Positions 1 through 7,104 of a DNA stretch of 25,410 nucleotides are shown piece after piece. The DNA is from a virus. A model generated the notes under the pieces. That model did not search any database and was not told the origin of the DNA. It was given only the letters and a program-made list of their open reading frames with translations. Each line of letters begins with the position of its first letter. Positions within the stretch are counted from its first letter, which is position 1. The position numbers were made by a program, and so were the translations under genes. The stretch is from IMG/VR virus record IMGVR_UViG_3300025425_000143, positions 1 to 25,410 of that record; one strand, 5' to 3'.

Positions 1-66
1 TGCTGGGATATTATTAACATATACGAAGCAGGGGGGCCGCCCGTTGATTCTACCAAAGAAGGTTAA
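1..66 (+). CDS. C-terminal end of an upstream gene (partial)
   Basis: Frame 1 is open from the window edge to a TAA at 64-66 and gives 21 residues ending in ...GGPPVDSTKEG. It overlaps the TTG start of the next gene by 23 bp, in keeping with the overlapping style of this region. Too little is present to name a product, and a chance open stretch this short cannot be excluded. Confidence 0.35.
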   Translation, partial: CWDIINIYEAGGPPVDSTKEG

Positions 67-382
67 GGTCGCCTATAGAGATATAGCTATCGAGGAGTTT
101 TGTCCTATCAAGGCCGCGGAGGCCCAAAGGTACGGCGAGTACGACAACCACAAAAACGTAATACGCATCGATACTAGTCATGGCGAGGTTAAGGCCGCCT
201 ATACGCTTTTGCATGAGATTATGCATTGTGTTTATTTCTATTACGATATGAGCCAGAAGGACGAGGAGGAGGCTATAGTCACAAAATCCTCGACCGGCCT
301 CATCCAAGTTTTTAGAGACAACCCGGACGTTATGTCGTATATTTTCCTGTGTTTAACAGACCCACAAAAACAAGGAGACTAA
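44..382 (+). CDS. HExxH zinc metallopeptidase-like phage protein (ImmA/IrrE- or SprT-like)
   Basis: This is a 112-residue protein with a zincin signature HEIMH at residues 57-61: His57 and His61 would bind zinc and Glu58 would be the catalytic base. An acidic run at residues 74-76 (EEE) is a candidate for the third ligand. A DNP motif follows near residue 92. The pattern, a TLLHEIMH helix followed by an acidic helix and a xxDNPx end, resembles small ImmA/SprT-type metallopeptidases found beside phage packaging genes. The substrate is unknown. The start is a TTG with a G-rich stretch (31-36) about 8 bases upstream; the frame is open to the window edge, so a longer N-terminus is possible. The enzymatic role is inferred from the motif only. 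Confidence 0.6.
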   Translation: MILPKKVKVAYRDIAIEEFCPIKAAEAQRYGEYDNHKNVIRIDTSHGEVKAAYTLLHEIMHCVYFYYDMSQKDEEEAIVTKSSTGLIQVFRDNPDVMSYIFLCLTDPQKQGD

Positions 383-383
383 A

Positions 384-593
384 ATGGAACCAAATCAAAT
401 CGAAGCCGACCTAACGTTTATTAACGACGCAGTGCAGCGCCAAATCTCAGACACAGGACTAAAGCAAGAGGTCTCAGGTAAGATCGACGCTTTGCGTAAG
501 CATTGTGCAAACCCGCCCTGCAAGGCGGTGTCCAAAAAAAAATCAGGGGCAAAGAAGTCTGCGGTTAAAACTAAAGGATCTTCTAAAAAATAA
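384..593 (+). CDS. Small Lys-rich hypothetical protein
   Basis: A 69-residue protein with a good Shine-Dalgarno (AAGGAG just before the ATG). The first 40 residues look like an amphipathic helix (IEADLTFINDAVQ...). They are followed by a Cys pair (residues 41 and 46 in CANPPC) and a strongly basic Lys/Ser/Ala tail. The basic tail suggests nucleic-acid contact, but no family is recognised. The stop codon directly abuts the ATG of the next gene (TAA then ATG), so the two are probably translated together. Confidence 0.55.
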   Translation: MEPNQIEADLTFINDAVQRQISDTGLKQEVSGKIDALRKHCANPPCKAVSKKKSGAKKSAVKTKGSSKK

Positions 594-1055
594 ATGGAAC
601 TCAATGAGTGGCAGGAAAATCAGGAAGGGGAGCGCCGGCGTTTAGACGAGAAGCGACGAGAGCGAGAACAAAGAAAAGCAAAGGCCGCCGCGCCTGAGCC
701 TGAGGAGTTCACCCCCGATCCTGCCGAAATTGAGATAGACCTCCCTGACACTGACGACCCTAGAGAACTAGCAAAGGCGGCCACAGTGTCCGCTATAAAA
801 ACCCTTGTCTCTGTAGCCCTTGACCCAACACAGAGCGCTAATGCAAGAGTGAGCGCGGCCAACAGCCTTATTGACCGAGGACACGGCAAGGTTGAGCAAT
901 CAATCACCGCCGTTGTAGAGAGTAAACTTGACCCCAGCGACATCACAGACCTAGCCCGCCGCATGAGATTTTTGATGGCTATGGCGCAGAACCAAGCTAT
1001 AGAGAGCCAGCCGATAGAGGTCGTCCCGGAAAAGGATGATGACACAGACCAATAA
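594..1055 (+). CDS. Putative small terminase subunit / phage DNA-binding protein
   Basis: A 153-residue protein. Residues 1-35 are a charged Glu/Arg/Lys helix, residues 35-60 an acidic Pro/Asp linker, and residues 60-105 a helical region with the motif RVSAANSLIDRGHGK near residues 85-99. That motif resembles the RvaAAnaiLdRGyGKP pattern in many phage small terminase-type proteins, which recognise the packaging site and feed DNA to the large subunit. The position two genes before the large terminase agrees. The helix-turn-helix is not clear enough to be certain, so this remains a probable call. The start directly follows the previous stop; no strong ribosome site is present, suggesting coupling. 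Confidence 0.5.
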   Translation: MELNEWQENQEGERRRLDEKRREREQRKAKAAAPEPEEFTPDPAEIEIDLPDTDDPRELAKAATVSAIKTLVSVALDPTQSANARVSAANSLIDRGHGKVEQSITAVVESKLDPSDITDLARRMRFLMAMAQNQAIESQPIEVVPEKDDDTDQ

Positions 1056-1067
1056 TCGCGGTATAAT
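1039..1067 (+). promoter_or_regulatory. Near-consensus sigma70 promoter
   Basis: ATGACA at 1039-1044 matches TTGACA at five of six positions. A 17-base spacer leads to a perfect TATAAT at 1062-1067. The predicted start of transcription is about 1074, leaving about 37 bases of leader before the ATG at 1111. The -35 half lies inside the end of the preceding gene. This is the best promoter by eye in the window and would drive the structural-like gene at 1111 and the large terminase. Confidence 0.65.
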
Positions 1068-1110
1068 CCCGACAAGCAATTAAGCAACAAGCAATACTAA
1101 GGAGAATACT

Positions 1111-1560
1111 ATGACTAAAATCGTAAAATCAATTGTAGGCCGTCGGCTAGGATTGGGCGCTAAGGGAAACTTAGTGTCTGAGAACCTGGACATTACGCCG
1201 GCCTGCGCGGGCGCAACCGTTACCGTTAGCGATGAATCAACTAACGTTCGGACAATCACAATCCAACTGACGGACTCTGCTGGAAATGATATCGATTACG
1301 TTGAAAGCGTAGAAGTGGCGGTGTTTACAACTGCCGCTAGGATAGCATTTGCCACAACTGGTGGATCTACAGGAATTGCAATCGGCACAGACGGCGCTCT
1401 TTTAGCTGTTGTTGCGAAGAAGCTTTTTCTTGTTACATCTGAGGCTGACGGAGACATCGACCTAACATGGACAGACACAGGGACTGAGGCTGCCGCAATC
1501 GGCGTTCGCCTTCCCACAGGTGCTTGGGTCATGGGCAGTCAATTGCTCACTAACGCTTAA
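1111..1560 (+). CDS. Predicted beta-rich phage structural protein
   Basis: A 149-residue protein with a strong ribosome site (AAGGAG, 7 bases from ATG). Residues 25-149 are rich in Thr/Val/Ile/Gly with alternating hydrophobic residues (ATVTVSD, RTITIQLTD, GDIDLTWTDTG), as expected for an Ig-like or jelly-roll fold. Proteins of this look occur among phage head or tail accessory proteins, with a recurring ADGDIDLTWTDTGT-type strand near the end. It has its own promoter upstream (1039-1067), so it may be made in large amounts. A decoration or adhesion role is a guess; no precise family is recognised. Confidence 0.6.
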   Translation: MTKIVKSIVGRRLGLGAKGNLVSENLDITPACAGATVTVSDESTNVRTITIQLTDSAGNDIDYVESVEVAVFTTAARIAFATTGGSTGIAIGTDGALLAVVAKKLFLVTSEADGDIDLTWTDTGTEAAAIGVRLPTGAWVMGSQLLTNA

Positions 1561-1591
1561 TAATCAGGTCTTGATGTTGGTGGTTTTTAAT

Positions 1592-1596
1592 AAGGA
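1592..1596 (+). promoter_or_regulatory. Ribosome-binding site deciding the terminase start
   Basis: AAGGA lies 9 bases before an in-frame ATC (1606) and is the only clear Shine-Dalgarno upstream of the terminase frame. No canonical start codon lies between it and the GTG at 1726, which has no comparable site. Confidence 0.45.
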
Positions 1597-1605
1597 CAAC
1601 GAACC

Positions 1606-3219
1606 ATCGACAATCTTGAAGAACTCTTAGGTAGCCTCGACGAGACTGAGCGTAACAAAATTGTTCAGGATCTCGAGGAAAAGACCAAGAGCCTTGTATT
1701 TATCCCGAATGATGGGCCTCAAACCGTGGCCTATTTTCACCCTGCGAATATTATGCTTTACGGCGGGCAAGCTGGCGGTGGTAAATCTGCGCTGCTTTGT
1801 GGTTTGCCGCTGCAAGAGCATAGAAGAAGCCTTTTGCTGCGAAGGGAGTATGGAGATCTGGGCGGGCTGACTGACCAGATGATAGCTTTCAACGGGAAAA
1901 AAGGCTTCGTCGGGTCGCCAAGACCAAAAGTTAGAAGGGAGGACGGGTCTATTATTGACTTCGGTGCCTGCCAATATCTAGGCGATGAGCTTGCATTCCA
2001 AGGACAAGCTCGAGATTTCTACGGCTTCGATGAGGTCACGCAGTTTTTAGAGCAGCAAGTTAGATTTATTATCGGTTGGAACAGACCCGGCCCTGGCGTT
2101 GGGCCAGATCAGAACTGCCGCGTTATCTTTGCGTCGAACCCTCCCACAAACAGCACTGGCGATTGGATTATACCATTTTTCGGTCCGTGGCTTGACCCAA
2201 CCCACCCCAACCCCGCGAAAGACGGTGAGCTTAGATGGTGCTTAACGGATCCTGATGGCAATGACATGTGGGTCGACGGCCCTGAGCCGGTGCAATTCCC
2301 AGGGAGATCTAAGCCGACAATACCGCGCTCGAGAACTTTTGTGCGGGCGTCGCTGGAGGACAACCCTTATTTGATAAACACAGACTATCAATCTGTTTTG
2401 GACGCTATGCCCGAGCCGTTCCGTAGCGCGTACCGCGACGGTAATTTTATGTTGGCAAGGGAGGATGACCTAAAACAGGCCATCCCTACAAGTTGGGTTA
2501 TGGAGGCACAAAAAAGATGGCAGCCGAACCCACCCGAAGACAGCGCTATGTCCGCTTTAGGCTGTGACCCAGCTCAAGGTGGAGCCGACAATATGGTCAT
2601 ATCTACGCGGTATGATTGGTGGTTTTCAGAGCTTATTGTAGTGCCGGGCAAGAGAGTCCCCCAAGGCAGGGATGTCGGGGCAGAGATTATTAAGGCGGCC
2701 CGCGATGGCTGTGACATTGCTATTGACTTAGGCGGCGGCTATGGGTCTGTACCCTACGAGATGCTGGAAGAAAACGGGATAAAAGCTCACAGATACAAAG
2801 GGCAGCAAGCGAAGAATTTAGGTAAGAGCGCCGACGGGCACTTTAGGTTTGTGAACCGCAGGTCGGAGATTATATGGAAGCTGCGCGAGGGCCTGGATCC
2901 ATCGCAGCCCGGCGGGTCGCGAATAGCTTTGCCCCCAGGACAGGAGCTGCTGTCTGACCTGACGACACCGAATTTTGAAATAACAAGCCGCGGGATTAAA
3001 GTTGAAACAAAAGACTCTGTTAAAAAGCGACTAGGACGCTCCACCGACTATGGCGATGCTGTGTGCCTATGTTGGTGGAAGGGTGATAGGGGGCATACGA
3101 CGACGAGCTTTACAAACAACGAAGAGCAAGGTTGGCACGCCCCTAAAAAAAGGAAAAAGCGGAAGACACCAAAGGTTTCATACGGAAAATACGAAAACAG
3201 AATGAGAGGCAAAAGTTAA
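1606..3219 (+). CDS. terL: Terminase large subunit (packaging ATPase and nuclease)
   Basis: The motor that pumps DNA into the prohead and cuts it. Numbering from the proposed ATC start (537 residues): Walker A GQAGGGKS at 54-61, Walker B YGFDE with Asp142/Glu143, coupling motif IFASNPP, then a RuvC-like nuclease domain opening with GCDPAQGG (Asp321) and ending with DYGDA near the C-terminus. The first canonical start in frame is the GTG at 1726, but it would begin only 13 residues before Walker A. Upstream of it the frame still encodes typical family sequence: a leucine/glutamate-rich helix (NLEELLGSL...), then FIPNDGPQ, resembling the PGPQ motif that precedes Walker A in this family. The frame is closed by TAA at 1591-1593, so translation must begin at a non-standard codon, most likely ATC 1606 behind AAGGA. 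The stop overlaps the next ATG (TAATG). Confidence 0.93.
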   Translation: MDNLEELLGSLDETERNKIVQDLEEKTKSLVFIPNDGPQTVAYFHPANIMLYGGQAGGGKSALLCGLPLQEHRRSLLLRREYGDLGGLTDQMIAFNGKKGFVGSPRPKVRREDGSIIDFGACQYLGDELAFQGQARDFYGFDEVTQFLEQQVRFIIGWNRPGPGVGPDQNCRVIFASNPPTNSTGDWIIPFFGPWLDPTHPNPAKDGELRWCLTDPDGNDMWVDGPEPVQFPGRSKPTIPRSRTFVRASLEDNPYLINTDYQSVLDAMPEPFRSAYRDGNFMLAREDDLKQAIPTSWVMEAQKRWQPNPPEDSAMSALGCDPAQGGADNMVISTRYDWWFSELIVVPGKRVPQGRDVGAEIIKAARDGCDIAIDLGGGYGSVPYEMLEENGIKAHRYKGQQAKNLGKSADGHFRFVNRRSEIIWKLREGLDPSQPGGSRIALPPGQELLSDLTTPNFEITSRGIKVETKDSVKKRLGRSTDYGDAVCLCWWKGDRGHTTTSFTNNEEQGWHAPKKRKKRKTPKVSYGKYENRMRGKS

Positions 3220-3701
3220 TGGACAAATATACAGTTAAGACACTAGAGGATTGGGATTACGATGTGGTCAATCAAATTGTTTTAATGTCTAGGGAGTTTA
3301 TCGAGGAGGCTTCTTATAAGTTGACTTTTAACTCCAAAAAATCCTACCAAAAGATTTTTAGTAGCTTCATGTGCGATAATTCGAGTATATTATACTTAGA
3401 AGATTGTGAAGGAGAGGTCGCCGCAGGAGCTTTTTTGTTCATTTGTGCTGACTGGCACAAAGAAAAGCTCGGTTACGCAGAAAAATTTTACGTGAGGAAA
3501 AAGTATAGGGGGACAAAGGCCGGACGCACACTCAGTAAGGCTTGCGCCACTTGGTTTGATAGGAATAATTGCTTAGATTCGTTCATAACTGACACCGCCG
3601 CTGTAGGTCAGGGTAGACCATTCGTCAATTTAATGTCAAAATCAGGCTACAAAGCTATGGGACCAATATTAATTAGGGAGAATCCGAATGGGCAAATTTA
3701 G
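3219..3701 (+). CDS. GNAT-family N-acetyltransferase
   Basis: A 160-residue protein with GNAT layout: an N-terminal strand/helix pair, a central strand (SILYLEDCEGEVAAGAFLFI, residues 56-75) and the acetyl-CoA loop of motif A at residues 88-103 (EKFYVRKKYRGTKAGR, with Arg97-Gly98...Gly102 in the pyrophosphate-binding position). A C-terminal SKSGYKAMG segment fits motif B. The family moves an acetyl group from acetyl-CoA to an amine; the substrate here is unknown. It starts inside the terminase stop codon (TAATG) and ends inside the next gene. Its base composition is unlike its neighbours (64 of 180 bases are G/C at 3241-3420, 36%), suggesting late acquisition. Confidence 0.75.
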   Translation: MDKYTVKTLEDWDYDVVNQIVLMSREFIEEASYKLTFNSKKSYQKIFSSFMCDNSSILYLEDCEGEVAAGAFLFICADWHKEKLGYAEKFYVRKKYRGTKAGRTLSKACATWFDRNNCLDSFITDTAAVGQGRPFVNLMSKSGYKAMGPILIRENPNGQI

Positions 3702-3894
3702 TCCGCCGACGCCAAAACCACCACCACCACCTCCACCACCTCCTCCTCCACCGGATCCAGAGCCAGAGCCCCCGGCCCCTGATCCTGATAGTATTTACAA
3801 TAAAAACAAAGAGCGCAGGAAGTTTGCTTCAGAGCGCCTTCGATCAGGCAGGGCCTCGACGTTCTTAAGCGACGACAACGAAAGGCTTGGTTAG
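3688..3894 (+). CDS. Small polyproline head-tail protein
   Basis: A 68-residue protein. After MGKFSPPTPK come 12 consecutive prolines (residues 11-22), then a Pro/Glu/Asp stretch, and a basic C-terminal half ending RSGRASTFLSDDNERLG. The final RxGRAST-(I/F)LS...LG pattern recurs in small phage proteins encoded next to the portal of podoviruses, so it is likely a minor head or head-tail protein. It overlaps the GNAT gene by 14 bp and its TAG overlaps the GTG start of the portal (TAGTG). The proline run should need elongation factor EF-P to be translated. Confidence 0.65.
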   Translation: MGKFSPPTPKPPPPPPPPPPPPDPEPEPPAPDPDSIYNKNKERRKFASERLRSGRASTFLSDDNERLG

Positions 3895-5567
3895 TGGAAG
3901 AGGCCAACAAGACCAAAGAACTCACAAGAGTTGCTGACCGCCTTATTGGCGACAGAGCAACTCTCCTTACCCTTTGGCAAACGATTGCCGAAAACTTTTA
4001 TCCTGAGCGCGCGAGCTTCACAACCATACGAGATAAAGGAGAGGAGTTCGCCGACCACCTCACGACATCCTATCCCCTTCTGGCTCGCCGGGAGCTGGGT
4101 AATTCACTGAGCTCCATGCTCCGTCCTAGAAGCCAGCAGTGGTTTTACACGCAAACTGGGTACGAAGAGCTAGAGGATATTGACGGGCGCGAGTGGTTAG
4201 AGTACGCGAACATGATTCAGCGCCGGGCTATGTACGATAAGGACTCAGGTTTTGTCCGAGCGACAAAAGAGGGCGACAATGATTTTGTTACTTTCGGCCA
4301 ATGCGTAATTTCTACCGTTATGAACTACTCGACAATGACCCTTTCATACAGGTGCCACCACCTAAGGGACATGGCCTGGTCAGAGGACGCCGCGGGCAAT
4401 GTGAACAAGGTTGTTCGAAAATGGCAACCTACAGCGCGCGAATTGTTGGCGAATAAGACTTTAGATAAACACACAAAAATAGAAGAAATTTTCGATAAAG
4501 ACCCGGACGCAAAAATAGAGTGCCGCCACATAGTCATGGAGTCGGAGGAGTATGAGGCCACATGCCGGTCGATGAAGTCCGAGTCGTACAAAAGGGTTCC
4601 CCAGCCTTATGTATCGATTTACGTTGATGTCGACAACGGCAAGGTTATGCAAGAGCGGGGGTCTTGGACTAAGATTTACACGATACCAAGATGGCAAACA
4701 GTATCAGATTCGCAGTACTCTTATAGCCCTTGCACAACAATCGCCCTGCCCGACGCTCGCCTTATGCAGGCCGTTGCTTTAACGCTTCTCGAGGCAGGAG
4801 AGAATTTTGTAAGGCCACCTATGGTCGCTGTTGAGGACGCCATTCGCGACGATGTTCAGTTGTTTTCTGGGGGGATCACTTGGGTTGACTCAGCCTACGA
4901 TGAGCGGTTGGGCGATGTTCTCCGGCCTTTGACGCAAGACAAGGGGGGCTTTAATATCGGTTTTAATATGCAGGAGGAGATGCGCAAATCCATATCTGAA
5001 GCGTTCTTCCTTAACAAACTTAACTTACCAGACACCGGCAGCCGCCGCATGACTGAGTATGAGGTCAGCCAGAGGATCCAAGAATACGTGCGAAGCGCCC
5101 TGCCGTTGCTTGAGCCTGCTGAGCACGACTACAACCAAGATATTTGTCAGACAAGCTTTAGCTTAATGCTGCGCAACGGTGGGTACGGCCCGCTTGAGAA
5201 TATACCCCCGTCTATTGATCTTGAAAATATCAGGTTTAGCTTTGAGAGCCCGATACACCAAGCTGAGGAGCGTCTTAAAGGGCAGACGTTCTTGCAAGCT
5301 AAAGGGCTATTGGTCGAGGCGCTGGCTCTTGACCCAAGCTCGGCGAATGCACTTGACATTAAGGTTGCATTGCGCGACGCTCTTAAGGGTGTTCAAACGC
5401 CTGCGAAGTGGCTGAGAACAGAAGAAGAAATCGAAGGCCTCGAAATTCAAGAAGAGCAGAACGCAAGGGCACAAGAACTACTTGGCACACTCGGACAGGG
5501 CGCTGCGGTTGCTGAGCAAATAGGCAAAGCTGGACAAGCTTTACAGCAAATCGAAGGTGAGCAGTGA
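3894..5567 (+). CDS. Portal protein (head-to-tail connector, podovirus type)
   Basis: A 557-residue protein of the bacteriophage head-to-tail connecting family, which forms the twelve-subunit ring through which DNA enters and leaves the capsid. Diagnostic features are the N-terminal DRATLLTLWQTIAENFYPER segment (residues 20-39), then RRELGNSLSSMLRP (residues 65-78), the long middle region with aromatic and Asp/Arg clusters, and a C-terminal Glu/Gln/Ala-rich coiled coil from about residue 500. Length is normal for the family. The start is GTG, overlapping the previous stop as TAGTG; its own stop overlaps the next GTG (GTGA). Position between terminase and scaffold is as expected. Confidence 0.9.
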   Translation: MEEANKTKELTRVADRLIGDRATLLTLWQTIAENFYPERASFTTIRDKGEEFADHLTTSYPLLARRELGNSLSSMLRPRSQQWFYTQTGYEELEDIDGREWLEYANMIQRRAMYDKDSGFVRATKEGDNDFVTFGQCVISTVMNYSTMTLSYRCHHLRDMAWSEDAAGNVNKVVRKWQPTARELLANKTLDKHTKIEEIFDKDPDAKIECRHIVMESEEYEATCRSMKSESYKRVPQPYVSIYVDVDNGKVMQERGSWTKIYTIPRWQTVSDSQYSYSPCTTIALPDARLMQAVALTLLEAGENFVRPPMVAVEDAIRDDVQLFSGGITWVDSAYDERLGDVLRPLTQDKGGFNIGFNMQEEMRKSISEAFFLNKLNLPDTGSRRMTEYEVSQRIQEYVRSALPLLEPAEHDYNQDICQTSFSLMLRNGGYGPLENIPPSIDLENIRFSFESPIHQAEERLKGQTFLQAKGLLVEALALDPSSANALDIKVALRDALKGVQTPAKWLRTEEEIEGLEIQEEQNARAQELLGTLGQGAAVAEQIGKAGQALQQIEGEQ

Positions 5568-5902
5568 AAGTCGTACAGGACAACAACGGCACAAGATATC
5601 TTGTGCCGCCGGACGAAATAAAATCAAAACCATGGGCACCAACAAGAGTATCGGTGCCTGTTATCTACGCTCTACAGCGTATGGAAAAGGGCGAGGCTTC
5701 TGCCCAAGACCAAACAGCCGTCCTTAAATGGATTACAAGAGATCTTTGCGGTATTGGAGACCTGTCTTACAGGCCCGAAAGCGCAAGGGAAACCGACTTT
5801 GCAGAAGGAAAAAGATTTTGCGGTCTGCAAATTGAACGCTATATAGGCATAAATCTAAAACTATATTTGGAGGAAGAAAATGGACAACGAACCGAATCCT
5901 AA
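5564..5902 (+). CDS. Bbp19-like small phage protein
   Basis: A 112-residue protein beginning with GTG inside the portal stop codon (GTGA). The segment at residues 50-90 (AVLKWITRDLCGIGDLSY, then ETDFAEGKRFCGLQIERYIGI) matches the Bbp19-like layout: a short helix, then T-x-F-x-E-G-x-R/K, then a hydrophobic helix. Such proteins lie between portal and scaffold in podoviruses related to Bordetella phage BPP-1. Their molecular role is unknown. The last 23 bases overlap the scaffold gene. Confidence 0.6.
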   Translation: MKVVQDNNGTRYLVPPDEIKSKPWAPTRVSVPVIYALQRMEKGEASAQDQTAVLKWITRDLCGIGDLSYRPESARETDFAEGKRFCGLQIERYIGINLKLYLEEENGQRTES

Positions 5903-6869
5903 CGAACCAACACCTAATGAGCCTGCCCCCGCTGCGGACGCACCTGCGCCTGCACCAGCCCCCAACAGCGACTCAGTCCCCGCACCGGAAAATGATTCGA
6001 AGCCAGCGCCAGCGAACAACACTGCTTTCGGTGACGACAACGCCGCGGCACAACAAAACGACGAGGGCGACAACACTCCTAAAAATTGGCCCGACAATTG
6101 GCGCGAAATATACGCCGGCGAAGATGAGAAGAAGCTTGCAAAGCTGAATAGATATACAGATCCAAAGGCTGCGCTCGATGCTTTGTTCTCAGCTCAAGGG
6201 AAAATCGGTGGAGAAGGCGCGCCCACAGAGTTTCCCAAGGACGGCACAGATGAAGACAAAGCTTTATGGCGCGGGGAAAATGACATCCCTAAGGAGTGGT
6301 CAGACTATGACACAAGCTTTGACGATGGCTTTAAGTGGGGTGAGGCAGACCAACCATATGTCAACGCTTTTTTGGAGAAAATGCACGGCCAAAACGCAAA
6401 CCCTGCGTTAGTTAAGGCGGGCTTAGAGTCATACAAAGAGATTTTAGAAGAAGAGGGGGCGGCCAGGCAAGCTCAAGACGTTTCTGACAAAAGAGATTTT
6501 GAGGACGAGCAGCGCGCAGATTGGGGCTCATCCTATAGGTCGAACATAAACCTCGTCAAGAATTACCTCGACACACTTCCTGGAGAAGTCTCGGAGGGCA
6601 TCCAAAATGGCAGGGGTGAGGACGGTAAGGCGTTTCTTAACAAGCCCACTTTTGTAAATTGGCTTGTTAACGACGTGATTAATCAAGTAAACCCTGAAAT
6701 CACCATCTTAACCCAGACGGGCGCAAAAAATTCCGCGGGTATAGATGATGAGCTTAGTGAGATCGCTGGAAAGCGCAAAACCAATCGTAAGGCCTACTTC
6801 GCAGATAAGGATTTGTTGGCGCGTGAGCGTGATCTTCTCGACGCTCAACAGAAGCTCAAGAAGAAATAA
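5880..6869 (+). CDS. Capsid scaffold / assembly protein
   Basis: A 329-residue acidic protein with ribosome site GGAGGAA before the ATG. Residues 1-60 are a low-complexity Pro/Ala/Asn/Glu segment, residues 66-110 contain NWPDNWREIYAG followed by a RYTDPKAALDA helix, the middle is Glu/Lys/Gln-rich helix, and the C-terminus is basic (QQKLKKK). This layout, a disordered acidic N-terminus, a 'W...aGdd.k....l.RY.dp' block and a basic capsid-binding tail, is typical of podoviral scaffolding proteins, which direct coat assembly and then leave. It lies directly before the major capsid gene. Confidence 0.82.
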   Translation: MDNEPNPNEPTPNEPAPAADAPAPAPAPNSDSVPAPENDSKPAPANNTAFGDDNAAAQQNDEGDNTPKNWPDNWREIYAGEDEKKLAKLNRYTDPKAALDALFSAQGKIGGEGAPTEFPKDGTDEDKALWRGENDIPKEWSDYDTSFDDGFKWGEADQPYVNAFLEKMHGQNANPALVKAGLESYKEILEEEGAARQAQDVSDKRDFEDEQRADWGSSYRSNINLVKNYLDTLPGEVSEGIQNGRGEDGKAFLNKPTFVNWLVNDVINQVNPEITILTQTGAKNSAGIDDELSEIAGKRKTNRKAYFADKDLLARERDLLDAQQKLKKK

Positions 6870-6872
6870 TTC

Positions 6873-6900
6873 TTGAAATTATTAAAATTGCTGGTATATT
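6873..6900 (+). promoter_or_regulatory. Extended -10 sigma70 promoter before the capsid gene
   Basis: TTGAAA at 6873-6878 (five of six matches), a 16-base spacer, and TATATT at 6895-6900 preceded by TGG, which makes a TGnTATATT extended -10. Transcription would start near 6907, giving an untranslated leader of about 200 bases. It sits immediately after the scaffold stop codon, so the capsid gene can be transcribed above the level of the upstream operon. Confidence 0.6.
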
Positions 6901-7104
6901 GACAATGTAGATACCCCGCCCTTGCGGCCCTGCACTAAATTTGGTCGTCTTACCAAAGGCCCCTAAGTTTAGCAAGTAACGGCCCCGATTAGTCGGGCAC
7001 CCCGTAAACGCCATTCAAAGGACACCCCTGATATAGGTACAGATTAATAACTGTAATATCTTGGGGCAATCCTGCCTCCAAAATAAATATGAATGGAGAA
7101 AAGA
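6901..7104 (+). ncRNA. Structured 5' leader of the capsid mRNA
   Basis: No open frame of use exists here, but three inverted repeats are visible. Hairpin 1: TTTGGT 6940-6945 with ACCAAA 6952-6957, flanked by CTAAA 6935-6939 with TTTAG 6968-6972. Hairpin 2: CCCGA 6984-6988 with TCGGG 6993-6997 around TTAG. Hairpin 3: CCCC 7025-7028, GATAT 7030-7034 and ACAG 7039-7042 pairing with CTGT 7051-7054, ATATC 7056-7060 and GGGG 7063-7066. None is followed by a T-run, so they are not intrinsic terminators. The capsid Shine-Dalgarno (7095-7098) is left single stranded. Likely roles are mRNA stability, RNase processing or translation control. Confidence 0.45.

Noticed and set aside
620-1090. 156-codon - strand frame
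   Set aside because: Antisense to the small-terminase-like gene; Ser/Arg-rich with no recognisable pattern.
1574-1630. Short ATG frame entering the terminase by -1 frameshift
   Set aside because: No slippery heptamer after the terminase frame opens at 1594, no ribosome site before the ATG, and its peptide does not resemble a terminase N-terminus.
7093-7104. Upstream ATG as capsid start
   Set aside because: The Shine-Dalgarno GGAG lies on top of this codon's own first bases, so it cannot serve it; ATG 7105 fits.
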